NCBI GenBank assembly: GCA_030737835.1
Contig: CM060850.1
Span: forward strand, 16,032,734-16,096,733
Source: Acorus gramineus
Taxonomy: Eukaryota > Streptophyta > Magnoliopsida > Acorales > Acoraceae
DNA length: 64,000 nucleotides
Direction: 5' to 3'
Position 1 is the stretch's first letter. The number at the start of each line of letters is the position of its first letter. Positions 1 to 10,524 of this stretch are shown here, piece after piece. The notes beneath the pieces are model-generated. The model was given only the letters and a program-made list of their open reading frames with translations. It did not search any database and was not told where the DNA came from. The position numbers and the translations under genes are program-made.

Positions 1-1852
1 TTTATACCCCTGTTAAATATGGTATTTTGCGTTATACTCCGCTTAAAAAACTAATTGCATCTATACCCCTAAAAAACTCTTTCGTGTTGTAACTGTGCCC
101 CTCCGTTTGTCTCCGTTACCAAGGCTGAACCAACCATGGTTACGAACCTAACTCTACCCCACGAAATGTCTCTTTTACCCCATGGAATTTTGCATTTATA
201 CCCCTGTTAAATATGATATTTTGTGTTATACCCCCATTGAAAAGCTAATTGCCTCTATACCCCTGGAAACTTCTTTTGTGTTACAACTGTGCCCCTCCGT
301 CCATCTCCGTTACCAAGGGTGAACATATAATTTATGTTGTTTTATATTGCAATTAGAATAGGACACTCATGTTGATCTAATTTTTAGGTATTAAAGGTTT
401 TTAAAGATTGATAAAGGCTCAGGAAAAGGAACATATAAGAACATATAAGAGAATATATGTCTTGTATTTTTTAATGCTTATACATTTCACATATCATTGT
501 GATCTTGTTTATTAAACAACAAAAATAAGTAGCTGAATAGACAAATATACATAGATCCATTTTTTTTCTTGAAATATTTGTAATATCAACTTTAAAATCA
601 AAACAATTATTTAAACAGTTTATCTAAAAAGTATCAAATTTCTACTTGGTTCTTCTATGCTTGAAATGGATCATTGTTGAGTTCCATATGGTTCTCATTA
701 TGCTAATAGAGATTCTATTGTCTTTTGATTTTTGTTCATGAAATCTCAACATTGAAATAAAATTGTGATTTTTTACTTTTGTTCATCCTACAATCAATCG
801 GTGTTTTTTTGTCCCTATGTGGTGTATTATGCTAATTGATGCTTATTCTACATGTTGAGGATCATCTGACATGAAAATTTTGCCAATCAATATTTTTATA
901 TTTTTTTTACTGTGATAGTTAGGATGATAATGCCTTATTTTCTAGAATGGTTATATGATTGAAATAGTATTTGTTGATATTTTCTATTATGAAAAATAAT
1001 ATCTATCAATGAAACCCAAATAAACACTATTTATCTTAGTCTTTTGAATAATTGTAAGGTTTTCAACATGAAGAATTTAGCTAGATCCTGGTATATTTGT
1101 TTTTATGTTGAAGAAGGTGAAAAAAAAGAGTTTCAATAGGTCTGGAGGATGCAAAACTCACTCTTGACATGATGTTCACATACAATGAACAACCATAACA
1201 AAAAAAAATTATTTCAGTAATTTTTTTTATTCTATTTTTCACTTTAGAATGAAATACCTAACTTCTGGTTTCAAAAAGAATAAAAGGAACTGGAGTTATC
1301 ACTTCATAATTTTTTAAGGGAAATTAGTCATTGTCTTTTTATTTCAAAATAAATTTTGTGATTATTTTCTGGTATGGTTATATGATTAAAATAGTGTTTG
1401 TTGATAGATTTTCTATTATGGAAAATAAAATCTGTCAATGAAACCCAAATAAACACTATCTATCTTAGTCTTTTGAATAATTATAAGGTTTTCAATCAAT
1501 CATTGAAGAAGATGAGAAAAAAAAGGGTTTCAACAGGTTTGGAGGTTGAAGAAAAGAGGTTTTATAAGCATCAGGCAAACACAGGGACATAGATGAAATT
1601 TCAGACAGACATAGGGGTATAAATGCAATTTTTCAAGCCCCTACGGTCCAAAGGGTAGTTTGGTCAATTCATTTTGCATTTAACGCCGTTAATGGAATAT
1701 TCCTGGTATATTCCACTCTCATCCGACCGAACTTAACTTCTAGGGCACAGTTGCAATACGAAAGATTTTTTCAGGGGTATAGATGCAATTAGCTTTTTAA
1801 TGGGGGTATAACACAAAATATCATATTTAATAGAGGTATACATGCAAAATTC

Positions 1853-1854
<2 letters not shown>
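1..1854. mobile_element. Foldback (long-TIR) non-autonomous DNA element, with a second terminal copy at its left
   Basis: The segment near 185-300 is repeated in inverted orientation near 1740-1854. Both ends read like 'ATTTTGCAT.TATACC.CT..TAAATATGATATTTTG', giving terminal inverted repeats of about 110 bp. A further copy in the same orientation as the left end lies at 1-130 and is cut by the window edge. The interior is AT-rich and holds no convincing coding region. A stretch of about 130 bp at 944-1075 is directly repeated at 1369-1505. I could not find a target duplication. The long TIRs suggest a Mutator-type or foldback element, but the superfamily is uncertain. Confidence 0.6.
944..1505. 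repeat. Internal direct duplication of about 130 bp (944-1075 and 1369-1505)
   Basis: Both copies contain the words 'GGTTATATGATT', 'AATGAAACCCAAATAAACAC' and 'CTTAGTCTTTTGAATAATT' in the same order, with scattered substitutions. The duplication lies inside the foldback element and has no coding sense. Confidence 0.7.

Positions 1855-1898
<44 letters not shown>
1855..1898. repeat. (AT)n microsatellite
   Basis: An uninterrupted AT dinucleotide run of about 40 bp directly abuts the right end of the foldback element. Confidence 0.9.
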
Positions 1899-1900
<2 letters not shown>

Positions 1901-2211
1901 AAATTTAGATACCAATAATAGTGCCATTTAAAACACCATATCAAAACAATCCTAAAATAGCCCATATTATATTTAAATAAAATTTTAAATTTGTTCCCAG
2001 AGTCATTTTATAATTATAACTAATTATACATCCGTAAAATATGCTCCTAAAAATTTACATCTATGTGAATATAATTATCTTAATTATTGTCCAAATTTTT
2101 ATGGACTCTCAAAGTCACAATAAACTATAACTACTTACTTTATTCTTCTAACTTTCCTTTCTAAGCAATGGTAGAAATCTTCTCTTCTGATTCACAACTT
2201 TCCAACAAATC

Positions 2212-2224
2212 CTTATAAAAGGGA
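2212..2224 (+). promoter_or_regulatory. Probable TATA box of the spliced exonuclease-like gene
   Basis: 'CTTATAAAAGGGA' lies about 130 bp upstream of the ATG at 2351. That spacing suits a TATA box plus a 5' leader of about 100 nt. It is inferred from sequence only. Confidence 0.45.
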
Positions 2225-2350
2225 CCTCAAAATCAAACTCTCCCCCACTCATTGAAACACAAAACAAACAAGAAGGAAAGAAAGAAAAACATCGGAGAAA
2301 GAAAGTCATTGAGACGTTCTTGGAGAGAGAGAACCTCGTCAGGTAAATAA

Positions 2351-3154
2351 ATGGCTTCACTCAGTCTCTCAACGATGAATCAACCACCGATCTACGTTGA
2401 AGAAATCTACTACTCGGAGACCGATTTCATAGTCCATCTGTTTGACACGGAACACATCGCCACCGTCGTCACGGCCTCCTCCGTCCAGGCATCCTTGTGG
2501 GTCAACAAATTCCTCTATGCCTACAAAGACAACGACAACAACGATGATGACCCCACCCGATTCTTGGTCGGCTTCGACGTGAAATTGAGGTTTGAAAATG
2601 GCCACTTTTATTTTACATATTAGTTTGTTAGCATGTTATACGTGTAACGCTATCATATTTTATTATATAAAGGATTTTAAAACTTTTCTAATAGAATAAA
2701 AGTTTCATTATTATTTTTTATCTCTTATTCTAGCAAACACAAAGACAACCCCATCGCCATCCTCCAGCTCTGCGTGGACCAGCGCTGCCTCATCTTCCAA
2801 ATCCGCCGCTGCGACGCCATCCCTAACGCCCTCTCCAACTTCCTCTCGGACACGCGTTTCACTTTCACAGGCATCAACATCAATGAGAGCGTTCGGAGGC
2901 TGAAATCGGACTACAATGTCAGGGTTGGGAACATAAAGGACCTACAGACGTTGCTCAAAGAAGAGAGGGAGCAGGTTCGGCTGAGGCTGGAGGAGCTGCG
3001 GTTGGCGCAAGATATTGTTAAATGGAAGGTGCAGAATCAGAGGAGCGTTCAATTGGGAAATTGGGATGAGAAGCGTCTGAGTTTGGAACAGATCTGGTGT
3101 GCTTGCATTGATGCTTTCATCTCTTTTGAGATGATGAGGAGGGTCCTCGGTTGA
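2351..3154 (+). CDS. WRN-like 3'-5' exonuclease domain protein, one intron, probably catalytically inactive
   Basis: I read the gene as two exons, 2351-2589 and 2734-3154, encoding 219 residues. The intron begins GTTTGA and ends TTCTAG, and splicing keeps the frame so that VGFDVKLS joins KHKDNPIAILQLC. That matches the intronless paralogs at 8060-8689 and 18812-19447 without a gap. The fold is that of the DnaQ/RNase H-like exonucleases, single-domain plant proteins related to the Werner syndrome exonuclease, which degrade DNA or RNA from the 3' end. In motif I the usual DxE reads DVK, so the metal-binding Glu is Lys. In motif II the Asp seen in the paralogs (VDEDVEKL) is Ser (INESVRRL). The motif III Asp (ACIDAF) remains. 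Activity is therefore doubtful, although the frame is open and the splice sites are canonical. An alternative start is Met9, which aligns with the paralog start. Confidence 0.72.
2590..2733 (+). other. Intron of the exonuclease-like gene (144 bp)
   Basis: It has a GT start, an AG end, AT-rich content and a T-rich tail before TAG. Unspliced translation stops within about 11 codons, while splicing restores homology with both intronless paralogs. Those paralogs have no intron at this place. Confidence 0.75.
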
Positions 3155-3620
3155 ATCTGCATTTGCATAGTACGAAATGGTGTGAAACATTGAGATTGGG
3201 AAAGGGGATTTTTTTTTTAACGGAGAATGGGTTTTGTTGAATCAGTTCTGGATTATTGGTTTAGTTTTTATTTTGTTCTGCATATTTTTTAATGTTGGGT
3301 TTTGGTTTGATTTTCTTGTTGAAACTGGAAGGGGTAGATTTGAAACTTTTTGTAACCTACTGTAACTATTCACTCAGTAATACAAACTTTTACCCACAAA
3401 AAAAAATGTTTACAATAAGTGTGGATGGGGTCTTTGAGTCTTCAATTGTTTATGATCTTCATTCCGTGATCTTCAATGACTCTTTAATTAGTTGCTATTG
3501 AAATACAATTTCTGTATTGTTGGCATTGTTGGTGAAAAGCAAATTTTGTATGAGTCATTGAGTTGTAATTATTTAATAGGTGTCCATTGAAGATGGAAGA
3601 TGAATTGCTAATTGATGGGA
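3155..3620. other. 3' flank of the spliced exonuclease gene, no gene seen
   Basis: This is AT-rich DNA with short open frames only. The first 100-200 bp probably form the 3' UTR. Confidence 0.5.
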
Positions 3621-4285
3621 TTCTATAATGTGCTACAAGTTCCTCCCAGTAACAATCAATCCATTATTATCACGTGTAAATTCTTATCGATTGTCACCAT
3701 GTGTATAACTCTTACCGGTACCAGTAAGAGTTTACATGTGACGATATGATATAGAACGGACGATCGATATGTTATTGGAGAGATCAGACCATCAAAAGAG
3801 ATCTAAAAAGAAAACTGTGATAATAGCATATGACAAGAATAATTGAGATCATCTCAGAATCTCACAAAATTTGATACGCTGAATTATTTTGTGGAGATAT
3901 TTAATTTTACTATATTTTATCATTAAAGCCATTAAATAAATAAATTTATCATTTATGGTAATAATTTGCATGGTTATTTTTTTTTCACAAATATCAGAAT
4001 TATTGCCATTGATTCTGATTGATTTGTATGATCTTAGAATAAATAGCTATTATATTTATTTAATATTTTCTATTTTTAGTAAGTTTGTAATTAGGTTTAA
4101 TGAGGTTTCTCATTGATCCTTATTGAGTCTATATAATAAAGACTTGTAGCCTAATAGCATATTCAACTTTTATCTATCAATAATATTATGTTATTTTAAT
4201 TTTCTTTCTTTTTGAGAACAGTTGTCTAAGATCTTGACATAGATCAGATCTTTTATCATTCTTCTGCTGAGTTAAGTGATATCAA
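3620..4285 (+). mobile_element. Probable 5' LTR and primer-binding region of a decayed Ty3/gypsy element
   Basis: An AT-rich stretch with a TATA-like 'TCTATATAATAAAG' near 4128-4141 precedes 'TGATATCAAAGCG' near 4277. The latter resembles the initiator-tRNA primer site TGGTATCAGAGC with substitutions. Gag-like coding begins just downstream. A near-palindrome, AACTCTTACCGGT followed by ACCAGTAAGAGTT, lies near 3708-3733. LTR borders cannot be fixed because no partner LTR is visible. Confidence 0.4.
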
Positions 4286-4299
4286 AGCGAGGATTCGCC

Positions 4300-5865
4300 T
4301 GGCTCAATGGCATATGACGACGTAGAGAACAATCACTCTATTGACAGTGATCGTGGGGTGCAGGAGCTGTGTCGAAAATTACAAAATGGACAACAACAAC
4401 ATCAACAACAATTTCTTGACGTTCAATGACAACTGCAAGAGATTCGTGAGATGTTGGTTGGTGTAAATCTTCACACCAACATCAGACGACCTGGAAGGGA
4501 CGAGGTGCGAACCGAGGGATTCGCCCAAAGCCAACCTATTGTCCACAACGTTGTCCGACAACCTCTTCGTTTTCAACCTGACAACGAGGATGATTCGGAT
4601 GATGAAGTTAATGGAATAAACGACTATCAGCTGAAGCGGCGACAACAAGAGAGTAGTGATTATCATTTGAAGGTGGATATCTCCTTCTTCAATGGTAATC
4701 TGCACATCGAGGATTTTCTCGACGGGATCTGTGAGATCGAGCGCTTCTTCAAGATGATGGAGATCCCCGAGGAGATGATGGTCAATTTGATGGCTTTCGT
4801 TTGAAGAATGGCGCCGCCGTTTGGTGGGACAACATTCAAAGGACCAGACAATGCCAAGGAAAAACTCTTATCCGTACATGGAGGAGGATGAAGCAAATCC
4901 TCATGGGTCGATTCCTTCCACCAGACTACGAGCAGTACATGTTCCAACCATAAAACTGCCATCAAGGTAATCAATCAGTTTCTGATTACACTGCTGAATT
5001 TTTTAGACTTTTCGATCGAAATAATATTGCAAAGATTGAATCACAACGGGTTGCCCGATACCTTAACGAGTTGAGGCCATCTATTCGAGATCGGATTGGT
5101 CTACAGATGGTGTGGAGCGTAGACAAGGCCCATAATATGGCGTTAAAAACAGAATTAATGGATCAAAGGACATGAAATTCCTCAATCTTCCGTAGGAGTA
5201 CCCCAGATACATCTTTTCCTCATAAGGGGAAGGATGTTGCATCTCTAAATCTTCCCTACCAATCCAAAGGGGCAATGGACGTAAACGGCGAACAAGGAGG
5301 AACCAATCCTACAACAGCCCCAACGAAACATAACGCCTCAAGGTCTCAAAATATGTATGCGAGACCAACACCCAACACCTATTTTCGATGCAGAAAGCCA
5401 GGACATCACTCTTACGAATGTCTTGATCAAAGGTCGATGAACCTCGTGGAGGAGGATGATAACGGTGTCGTGGGGAACAACACGACTGATGATGATGATC
5501 TATATCATGGCACCGAGTTCGCAGAAAAAGAAGGGGAGCTAGTCAACCTCCTCGTACATCGAGTGTTGTACTCGCCAAAGGAGTTCTCTAGTCAGCATCA
5601 CAATATCTTCCGATCCCGTTGCACGATCAACAAGAAAGTCTGCGATTTAATTGTGAATAGTGGGAGCTTCGAAAACTTCGTTTCAAAAAAATTGGTGGAC
5701 CACTTAAAGCTATCAACGGAGATGCATCACACACCTTACTCTATAGGTTGGATCAAAAAAGGCCCATCCGCGAAGGTGACAAAAGTTTGTAGGATACCTA
5801 TCTCTATCTATAAATACTATAGAGATGAAATGCTTGGAATGCCCAATAATCAAAGCTCCATATAA
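4300..5865 (+). pseudogene. Ty3/gypsy gag-protease fragment, multiply broken
   Basis: The order fits gag to protease of a Ty3/gypsy polyprotein. A Gln-rich N-terminal part comes first, then the gag core ([19 protein letters not shown], then [14 protein letters not shown] and [13 protein letters not shown] in shifted frames), then ARYLNELRPSIRDRIGLQ near 5060-5105. A CCHC-like knuckle follows near 5380-5420 (FRCRKPGHHSYEC) whose first Cys is replaced. Last comes an aspartic protease segment, LIVNSGSFENFVSKKLVDHL near 5645-5707, where the catalytic Asp of the usual DSG is Asn (NSG). Stops and frameshifts break the gag part between about 4803 and 5275. No reverse transcriptase follows, so the element is truncated after protease. 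Confidence 0.8.
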
Positions 5866-7139
5866 GATGGGATATAGAAGGGCAATAACTCAAGTATGAT
5901 CAATATTAAATAAGGAAGGCCCAAAAGGATCAACACATCAAGAATGTGACCAAATGAATATCAACAACGCTCTGATAGCAATGAAGAAGTATAAAATCCG
6001 TTGGAGAATTCAACCTTCGAATATTTGGAATGCAAATGGAATGACTACCTCGTGACCCCACTCCGGCCCTCAAAATGTTCGTGGCATTATAATCCTCGCA
6101 GGTGACCTTCAGAACATCCACCACGAAAATGCTACATGGCCCTCGAAACGTCTAAGTACTGCAAGATATTCTCAAGTCCCCCTCACTAGGCCGTACATAC
6201 TTGTGCGTGTTGGAGAGCAGATCCCCAACCCATGCTCTTAAGGTCTATGGTCATCCTTAAGCAGTCTAATTAAATAGCGACTTGAAAGCAAAGTCATGCA
6301 CCTCACAAATTCATGGTTTGACAACACAACCATGTATTTGCAATCACAAATTCATGGTTGAAGGAGACGATTGAATTTTTGTGCAAGTTGCAATCATAAG
6401 TGATACTCATAATCAATTCAAATGCACATACAGAGACCAAACTGATTAGGAGACACAAAATCCAACAAACATTACAGCATACTAATTTCTTGAATTAGTA
6501 TTTTAAAGGATCATAAATGCACTCCCCGTTTTATGGGATACTAATTTCTTGAATTCAATAATCCCCAACAAAAAAAAAATGGCTCATCAGCATTATAAGG
6601 GCTTTCAAAATGTGGCACAACCTAGCAGACTGCATTTTCAGTATTCATGAATATTTCTCAAGGTCTCACCCATTAATGCATGTTGCTTATGATTGTGAAA
6701 GACTTGAGAGAAGGATGGACAAGGATGAAATTGAATGTCTCATGCCTTCAAAGTCAAATAAAAGCAATTCAATCCAGAAAAAAGGGGGTCATTGCCAAAA
6801 ATTATTCCCACAAATTTTTATATGGAAAATGTTATTAAGAGGTTACTAAAGGTTCTATAAAAAAAAAATATAAAAGGCTGGATGAAGCAGAACTGTCTAT
6901 AAATTTTTTAGTTAAGTGAATTTTAAGTACCAGCGGAACTAAAAGGGTCCAATAAGCAAAAATGGGTGAGATTCCTGATAATAAACTAAAATACTTCGAT
7001 CACGTGAAAAAGGAATGTACTCATATAAGTGCAGGGTCTATAAAACTGATAGAAGGGAAAAATGACTGCAAAAATTAATGATTTTACATACTCTAGGACT
7101 GCAAAGGCAATTAATTCACAATTATAAACTACACTTACA
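5866..7139. other. Intergenic, no recognisable gene
   Basis: The first part, to about 6200, may be scrambled retroelement sequence. Around 6480-6560 a short word (CTAATTTCTTGAATT) occurs twice. An open frame at 6610-6849 shows no recognisable domain and I do not call it a gene. Confidence 0.5.
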
Positions 7140-8059
7140 TAGAATTCTTAAAAGAGAAGTCACAAAAACTGAATCCAAATAGTTGGGACAAACCAAAAAA
7201 AAATATTAAATCCAAATAGTTGGGAGAAGCATCAAGTTAGTGTTTTCTTTAATATAACAAACAAATGTCCTTAATGCCACCATGAAAATTAAATTAAGTA
7301 CACAATGGTTCAAATAAAATTAATATGTTTGATTCACTATTGTTTCAATACTAGGTGATCGGGTTAAGTCCAACGAGTGTTGGACAATTTGATCGTGACC
7401 GTCCGATCTACTTACTTTGTTTTGATTGAGATATTTTGTAAGATTTTAAAACTAAACTTAAAATGCAATTAAATTCTAAACCTTTTTTAAGGATTCAATT
7501 AATTTGTGTATCTAAAACTTATAAGATCGGATGGTCCCAAACGCATTGGACAATCAAATTGTCCAATTGACCTAACCACATCCGCAATACTAGGCCTATG
7601 CCTGCCCTTTTGTAAAGCATCAAAGTTGCAAGTGTTTAACATCAAAATACAATACATATGAAAAAAATTCAATTAGAATTTTCAAAATATTTATTTCATG
7701 ACACATTTCAATAGTCTCCTTCAACCTGGAAACAAAAAACGTATATGTTCGGACAAAACGGAACAAGGAAGTAGCGTATTGAATTAGCAATCAGAATCCC
7801 TCAATAGTTGAATAGAATAACCAGAATCCCTCTTTTGCTCCCTTCCAATCAGAATTCTAGAAATCATAACACGCGCATCAAACAAGAACCAAAGAACAGA
7901 TTAACAAAAAAAACACACAAACTATCTATTATTTTCACCATTCCACAATCCAAAACACTTCACAACTCAAACACTATGCCCTGCCCTGTACATCAACAAA
8001 AGAACCTCCAATGCAGGGGAAACAAAAGAAATTCACATCACATACCGTATAATCCAGAT
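7140..8059 (-). repeat. Segmentally duplicated 3' flank of the exonuclease gene
   Basis: Read on the minus strand, this flank matches the DNA downstream of the exonuclease remnant at 43411-43519 as far as about 44290. Shared features include CCCAACTATTTGGATTCA near the far end, the word CATGGTGG with its surroundings, and TGTTTCCAG/TTGTTTCCAG followed by a T-rich segment. The left palindrome arm (35100-35520) matches its nearer part. The duplication therefore carried about 0.9 kb of downstream DNA. It contains a small MITE at 7355-7584. Confidence 0.7.
7355..7584. mobile_element. MULE-type MITE with perfect 9-bp target duplication
   Basis: The 230-bp element begins GTGATCGGGTTAAGTCCAAC. Its other end, reversed, reads CGGATGTGGTTAGGTCAATT, and both continue into GGACAATTTGAT. 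CAATACTAG flanks it at 7346-7354 and 7585-7593, a 9-bp duplication typical of Mutator-type transposition. A second, partial copy of the family lies at 21615-21823. Confidence 0.8.
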
Positions 8060-8689
8060 TCAACCGATGAGGTCCCTCGCGATCTCGAACGAAACGAACG
8101 CATCGACGCACGCGTACTTGATCTGGTCCATGTTCAGACTCTCTCTGTCCCACCTCCCCAACCGAACCCTCCTCGGCTTCTCCACGACCCTCCCAAGAAC
8201 CTCCCTCGCCAGCCCCTTCAGCCCCTCCCGCCTCAGCTCACCCCGCCCCGTCTCCTCCGCCGCTATCTCACTCAGATCCTTCGCATTCGCCACCGACAGA
8301 TCATGATCCGCGACCAGCTTCTCAACGTCCTCGTCGACGCCGACGCCAGTGAAAGTGAATCGATCGTCGGAGAGGAAGTCGGAGAGGGCGTCGGGGATGT
8401 AGTCGCAGTGGAGGAGCTGGAAGACGAGGCATCTCTGGCCCACGCAGAGCTGGAGGACGGCGGCGGGGTTGTTGTAACGGCGGCTGAAGTTGGGCCTCCA
8501 CTCGACGTCGAGGCCGACGATGAGGCGGGAGAGGCGGCGGCGGTGGACCCAGAGGACCTCCTCGATCCAGTCCTCCGCCTCCTCGCCGGAGGCCGTGACG
8601 ACGGTGGTGATGTGTGCGTCGTTGAAGTGGACGATGAACCTGGAATCCGAGTCGGCGAGAGCGTCGATGGTGATCCGAGACGGATTCAT
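8060..8689 (-). CDS. WRN-like 3'-5' exonuclease domain protein, intact intronless copy
   Basis: A single exon encodes 209 residues. I start at the Met of MNPSRITIDALADSD because both paralogs begin at the same place; the open frame extends 54 codons further up but that part reads like promoter DNA. The protein is essentially one DnaQ/RNase H-like exonuclease domain. Motif I has D61 and E63 (GLDVEWRP), motif II has D121 (GVGVDEDVEKL), and motif III has Y192 and D196 (KYACVDAF). All candidate metal ligands are present, so 3'-5' exonuclease activity is plausible. Arabidopsis has comparable tandemly expanded genes annotated as RNase H-like or WRN-like exonucleases; their substrates are little known. 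The coding region is GC-rich in an AT-rich setting. A long open frame on the opposite strand is a consequence of that composition. Confidence 0.82.
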   Translation of the reverse strand: MNPSRITIDALADSDSRFIVHFNDAHITTVVTASGEEAEDWIEEVLWVHRRRLSRLIVGLDVEWRPNFSRRYNNPAAVLQLCVGQRCLVFQLLHCDYIPDALSDFLSDDRFTFTGVGVDEDVEKLVADHDLSVANAKDLSEIAAEETGRGELRREGLKGLAREVLGRVVEKPRRVRLGRWDRESLNMDQIKYACVDAFVSFEIARDLIG

Positions 8690-8935
8690 CACTGATGAAA
8701 GACGAAGGGACGCCTCGATTTGTGTTTCGAATGGACGTTTGAAAAGAAACAACAATGCAGCGAGGGATGAATGAGAGTGACACTGATTTTCTCTCTCCAG
8801 AATTAAAAAAACAGAGAGGAGGTGAAGTTTTGATTGGACGTGCCTTTTCAAGTTCTTGAATGTCCATACTGGATGGGAGTGACGGTTTTTGTGATCATTA
8901 GTGGGTCACGTTTTCCCCCGCCACGTTGTTTGTTT
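8690..8935 (-). promoter_or_regulatory. Upstream region of the intact exonuclease gene, shared with the palindrome-arm remnants
   Basis: Words such as CCAGAATTAAAAAAA and GTTTGAAAAGA, and the later CGTTTTCCCCCGCCA, recur in the same order upstream of the remnants at 35523-35630 and 43411-43519. The duplications therefore included roughly 240 bp of promoter. No clear TATA box was chosen. Confidence 0.6.
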
Positions 8936-8984
8936 TTTCTTTTTTTTAACATCCACATAACCACTTAAGTGTCAGAAATCCATA

Positions 8985-9485
8985 TATACATGTGGTTTTA
9001 CCTAAAATTTCATCTCACTCTTGAAAATACTCATGTAAATTTAAATAACTCTCTAAATTAAATTTTTATTAATAGATAATGAATATTATGTGGATGTCTC
9101 ATTTTGTTTATCCTGATCGAAAACACAGTATATCAAAAACTTCCTGTAATTTGTTAAAAATATAAAAAATCTTATGTACATAATTATTTTACTCCACCGA
9201 TCGATAGATTATAAAACAATATCCAGAGGGACAAAATCATTACTTACAAATAATTTTTCATATTTTTAATACATTTTAGGGGATTTTTGGTATATTATAT
9301 TTTTAATCAGGATTAACCAAACATAATATTCGCTTAATGATTCTAATTTATCAACAAAAATTTAACTCAATGGGCTATGTGAATTTACTTAAGCGTTTTC
9401 ATGGGGTTATATGGAGTTTAAAAAAAATCAAAGGGTTATATAGATTTCAGACAGTTTATAGGGGGTTATTTGGATTTTTTTCTTT
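8985..9485. mobile_element. Foldback MITE of the 'GGTTATATGGA' type, copy A
   Basis: The two halves are inverted copies of each other: TAAATTTTTATTAATAGATAATGAATATTATG near the left matches, reversed, CATAATATTCGCTTAATGATTC near the right. Both halves contain the CCTGATTAA/TTAATCAGG word and end in 'GGTTATATGGA'-like terminal repeats. The same organisation appears at 51453-51977, so this is a family. No coding region is present. Confidence 0.7.
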
Positions 9486-9838
9486 TTTACTTCATACTTA
9501 ATCATTTGAAATTTAAAATATGATCTTATGCACCTTCTTTTTTTTTTAACCTTATTTTTGTAATTCACCTCATATGCATTTATTTAGAAGTTATACTGTT
9601 ACAAATGAATATCAGTATAAATGAATATGAACTCAAACAAAAAAAAACTAAAAATTTATCTCAAATTATAATGGATGTAACAATTTTTTATCTTCACTGT
9701 TCATTTGTTTGTGATAGAAATATAAAAATATGTCATTGCTACGCTCATGGTTCATTTGTTTTGTGATAGAAATATAAAAATACGTGATTGCTACACTCAT
9801 GTGTTGATTGATATTTTAAAATAATTCAATATAACTCA
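9486..9838. other. AT-rich intergenic DNA
   Basis: No gene is seen. A word of about 40 bp (TTTGTGATAGAAATATAAAAATA) occurs twice near 9710 and 9760 as a tandem duplication. Confidence 0.6.
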
Positions 9839-10069
9839 GGTAGCGTTTGATAACGCAATTTTAAAATTGATTTTCTGCAATCGCTGAGTTTAAAACTAAT
9901 TCTGCAGGAAACTGCTCCCCTCCAGCTTTATCAAATCACAGCTTTTGGGCACTATTTATCTAAAATCTGTTTGTAGAAAGTTGTGATCGTAAAACTGTTT
10001 GATTGCACGATTGCAGAACCAGCGTCCTACAATCGCAAAAACTACACAATCGCACAACCAAACGCTGCC
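9839..10069. mobile_element. PIF/Harbinger-type MITE
   Basis: The left end reads GGTAGCGTTTGATAACGCA and the right end, reversed, GGCAGCGTTTGGTTGTGCGA. The element is 231 bp. The flanking trinucleotides are TCA and TAA, an imperfect version of the 3-bp TWA target duplication of this superfamily. Assignment is from terminal sequence only. Confidence 0.55.
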
Positions 10070-10520
10070 TAAACGTCTTACACAAAATTTTAAAGTTAAG
10101 CCCAAAATCATGCGTTCTCATGAAGGCACTGAAGGTTCATCGCTACCATAACACTGAAAATATTTTACACAAAGTTTCATGACTCGCTACTATGATGAGG
10201 TACATATTCTCCAACTCTGTCATTTCTATCCATTAAAGAGACTAAGGGATCGTTTGAGTATGTGGTTTAGGACACTGTCTTCAAAAATTCAACATCGTAG
10301 TTGAAAAGCAGTATTTTCATGTGTTTTGAAACATAAAAAAAAGATTGTGTACCTGTTATATTTGTGTAATTTTTGAGTTATTAAATATCATGTTTTGATT
10401 TCTTTTTAGAGTTCAGGCGCTTAATTTAAAAATGTAACCGCATATCGATGATCCTAGTATCTGCTTTAACTTACCTGTAAATTTTCATCGCGTTCTGACA
10501 TCGTTTTAAAAATTATACAG
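10070..10520. other. Intergenic, no gene seen
   Basis: Moderately AT-rich DNA with no recognisable coding or repeat structure. Confidence 0.5.
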
Positions 10521-10524
10521 TTCC

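Noticed and set aside
7808..8695. 295-codon plus-strand open frame opposite the exonuclease gene
   Set aside because: It is the antisense shadow of a GC-rich real gene; its composition is low-complexity and it shows no domain.
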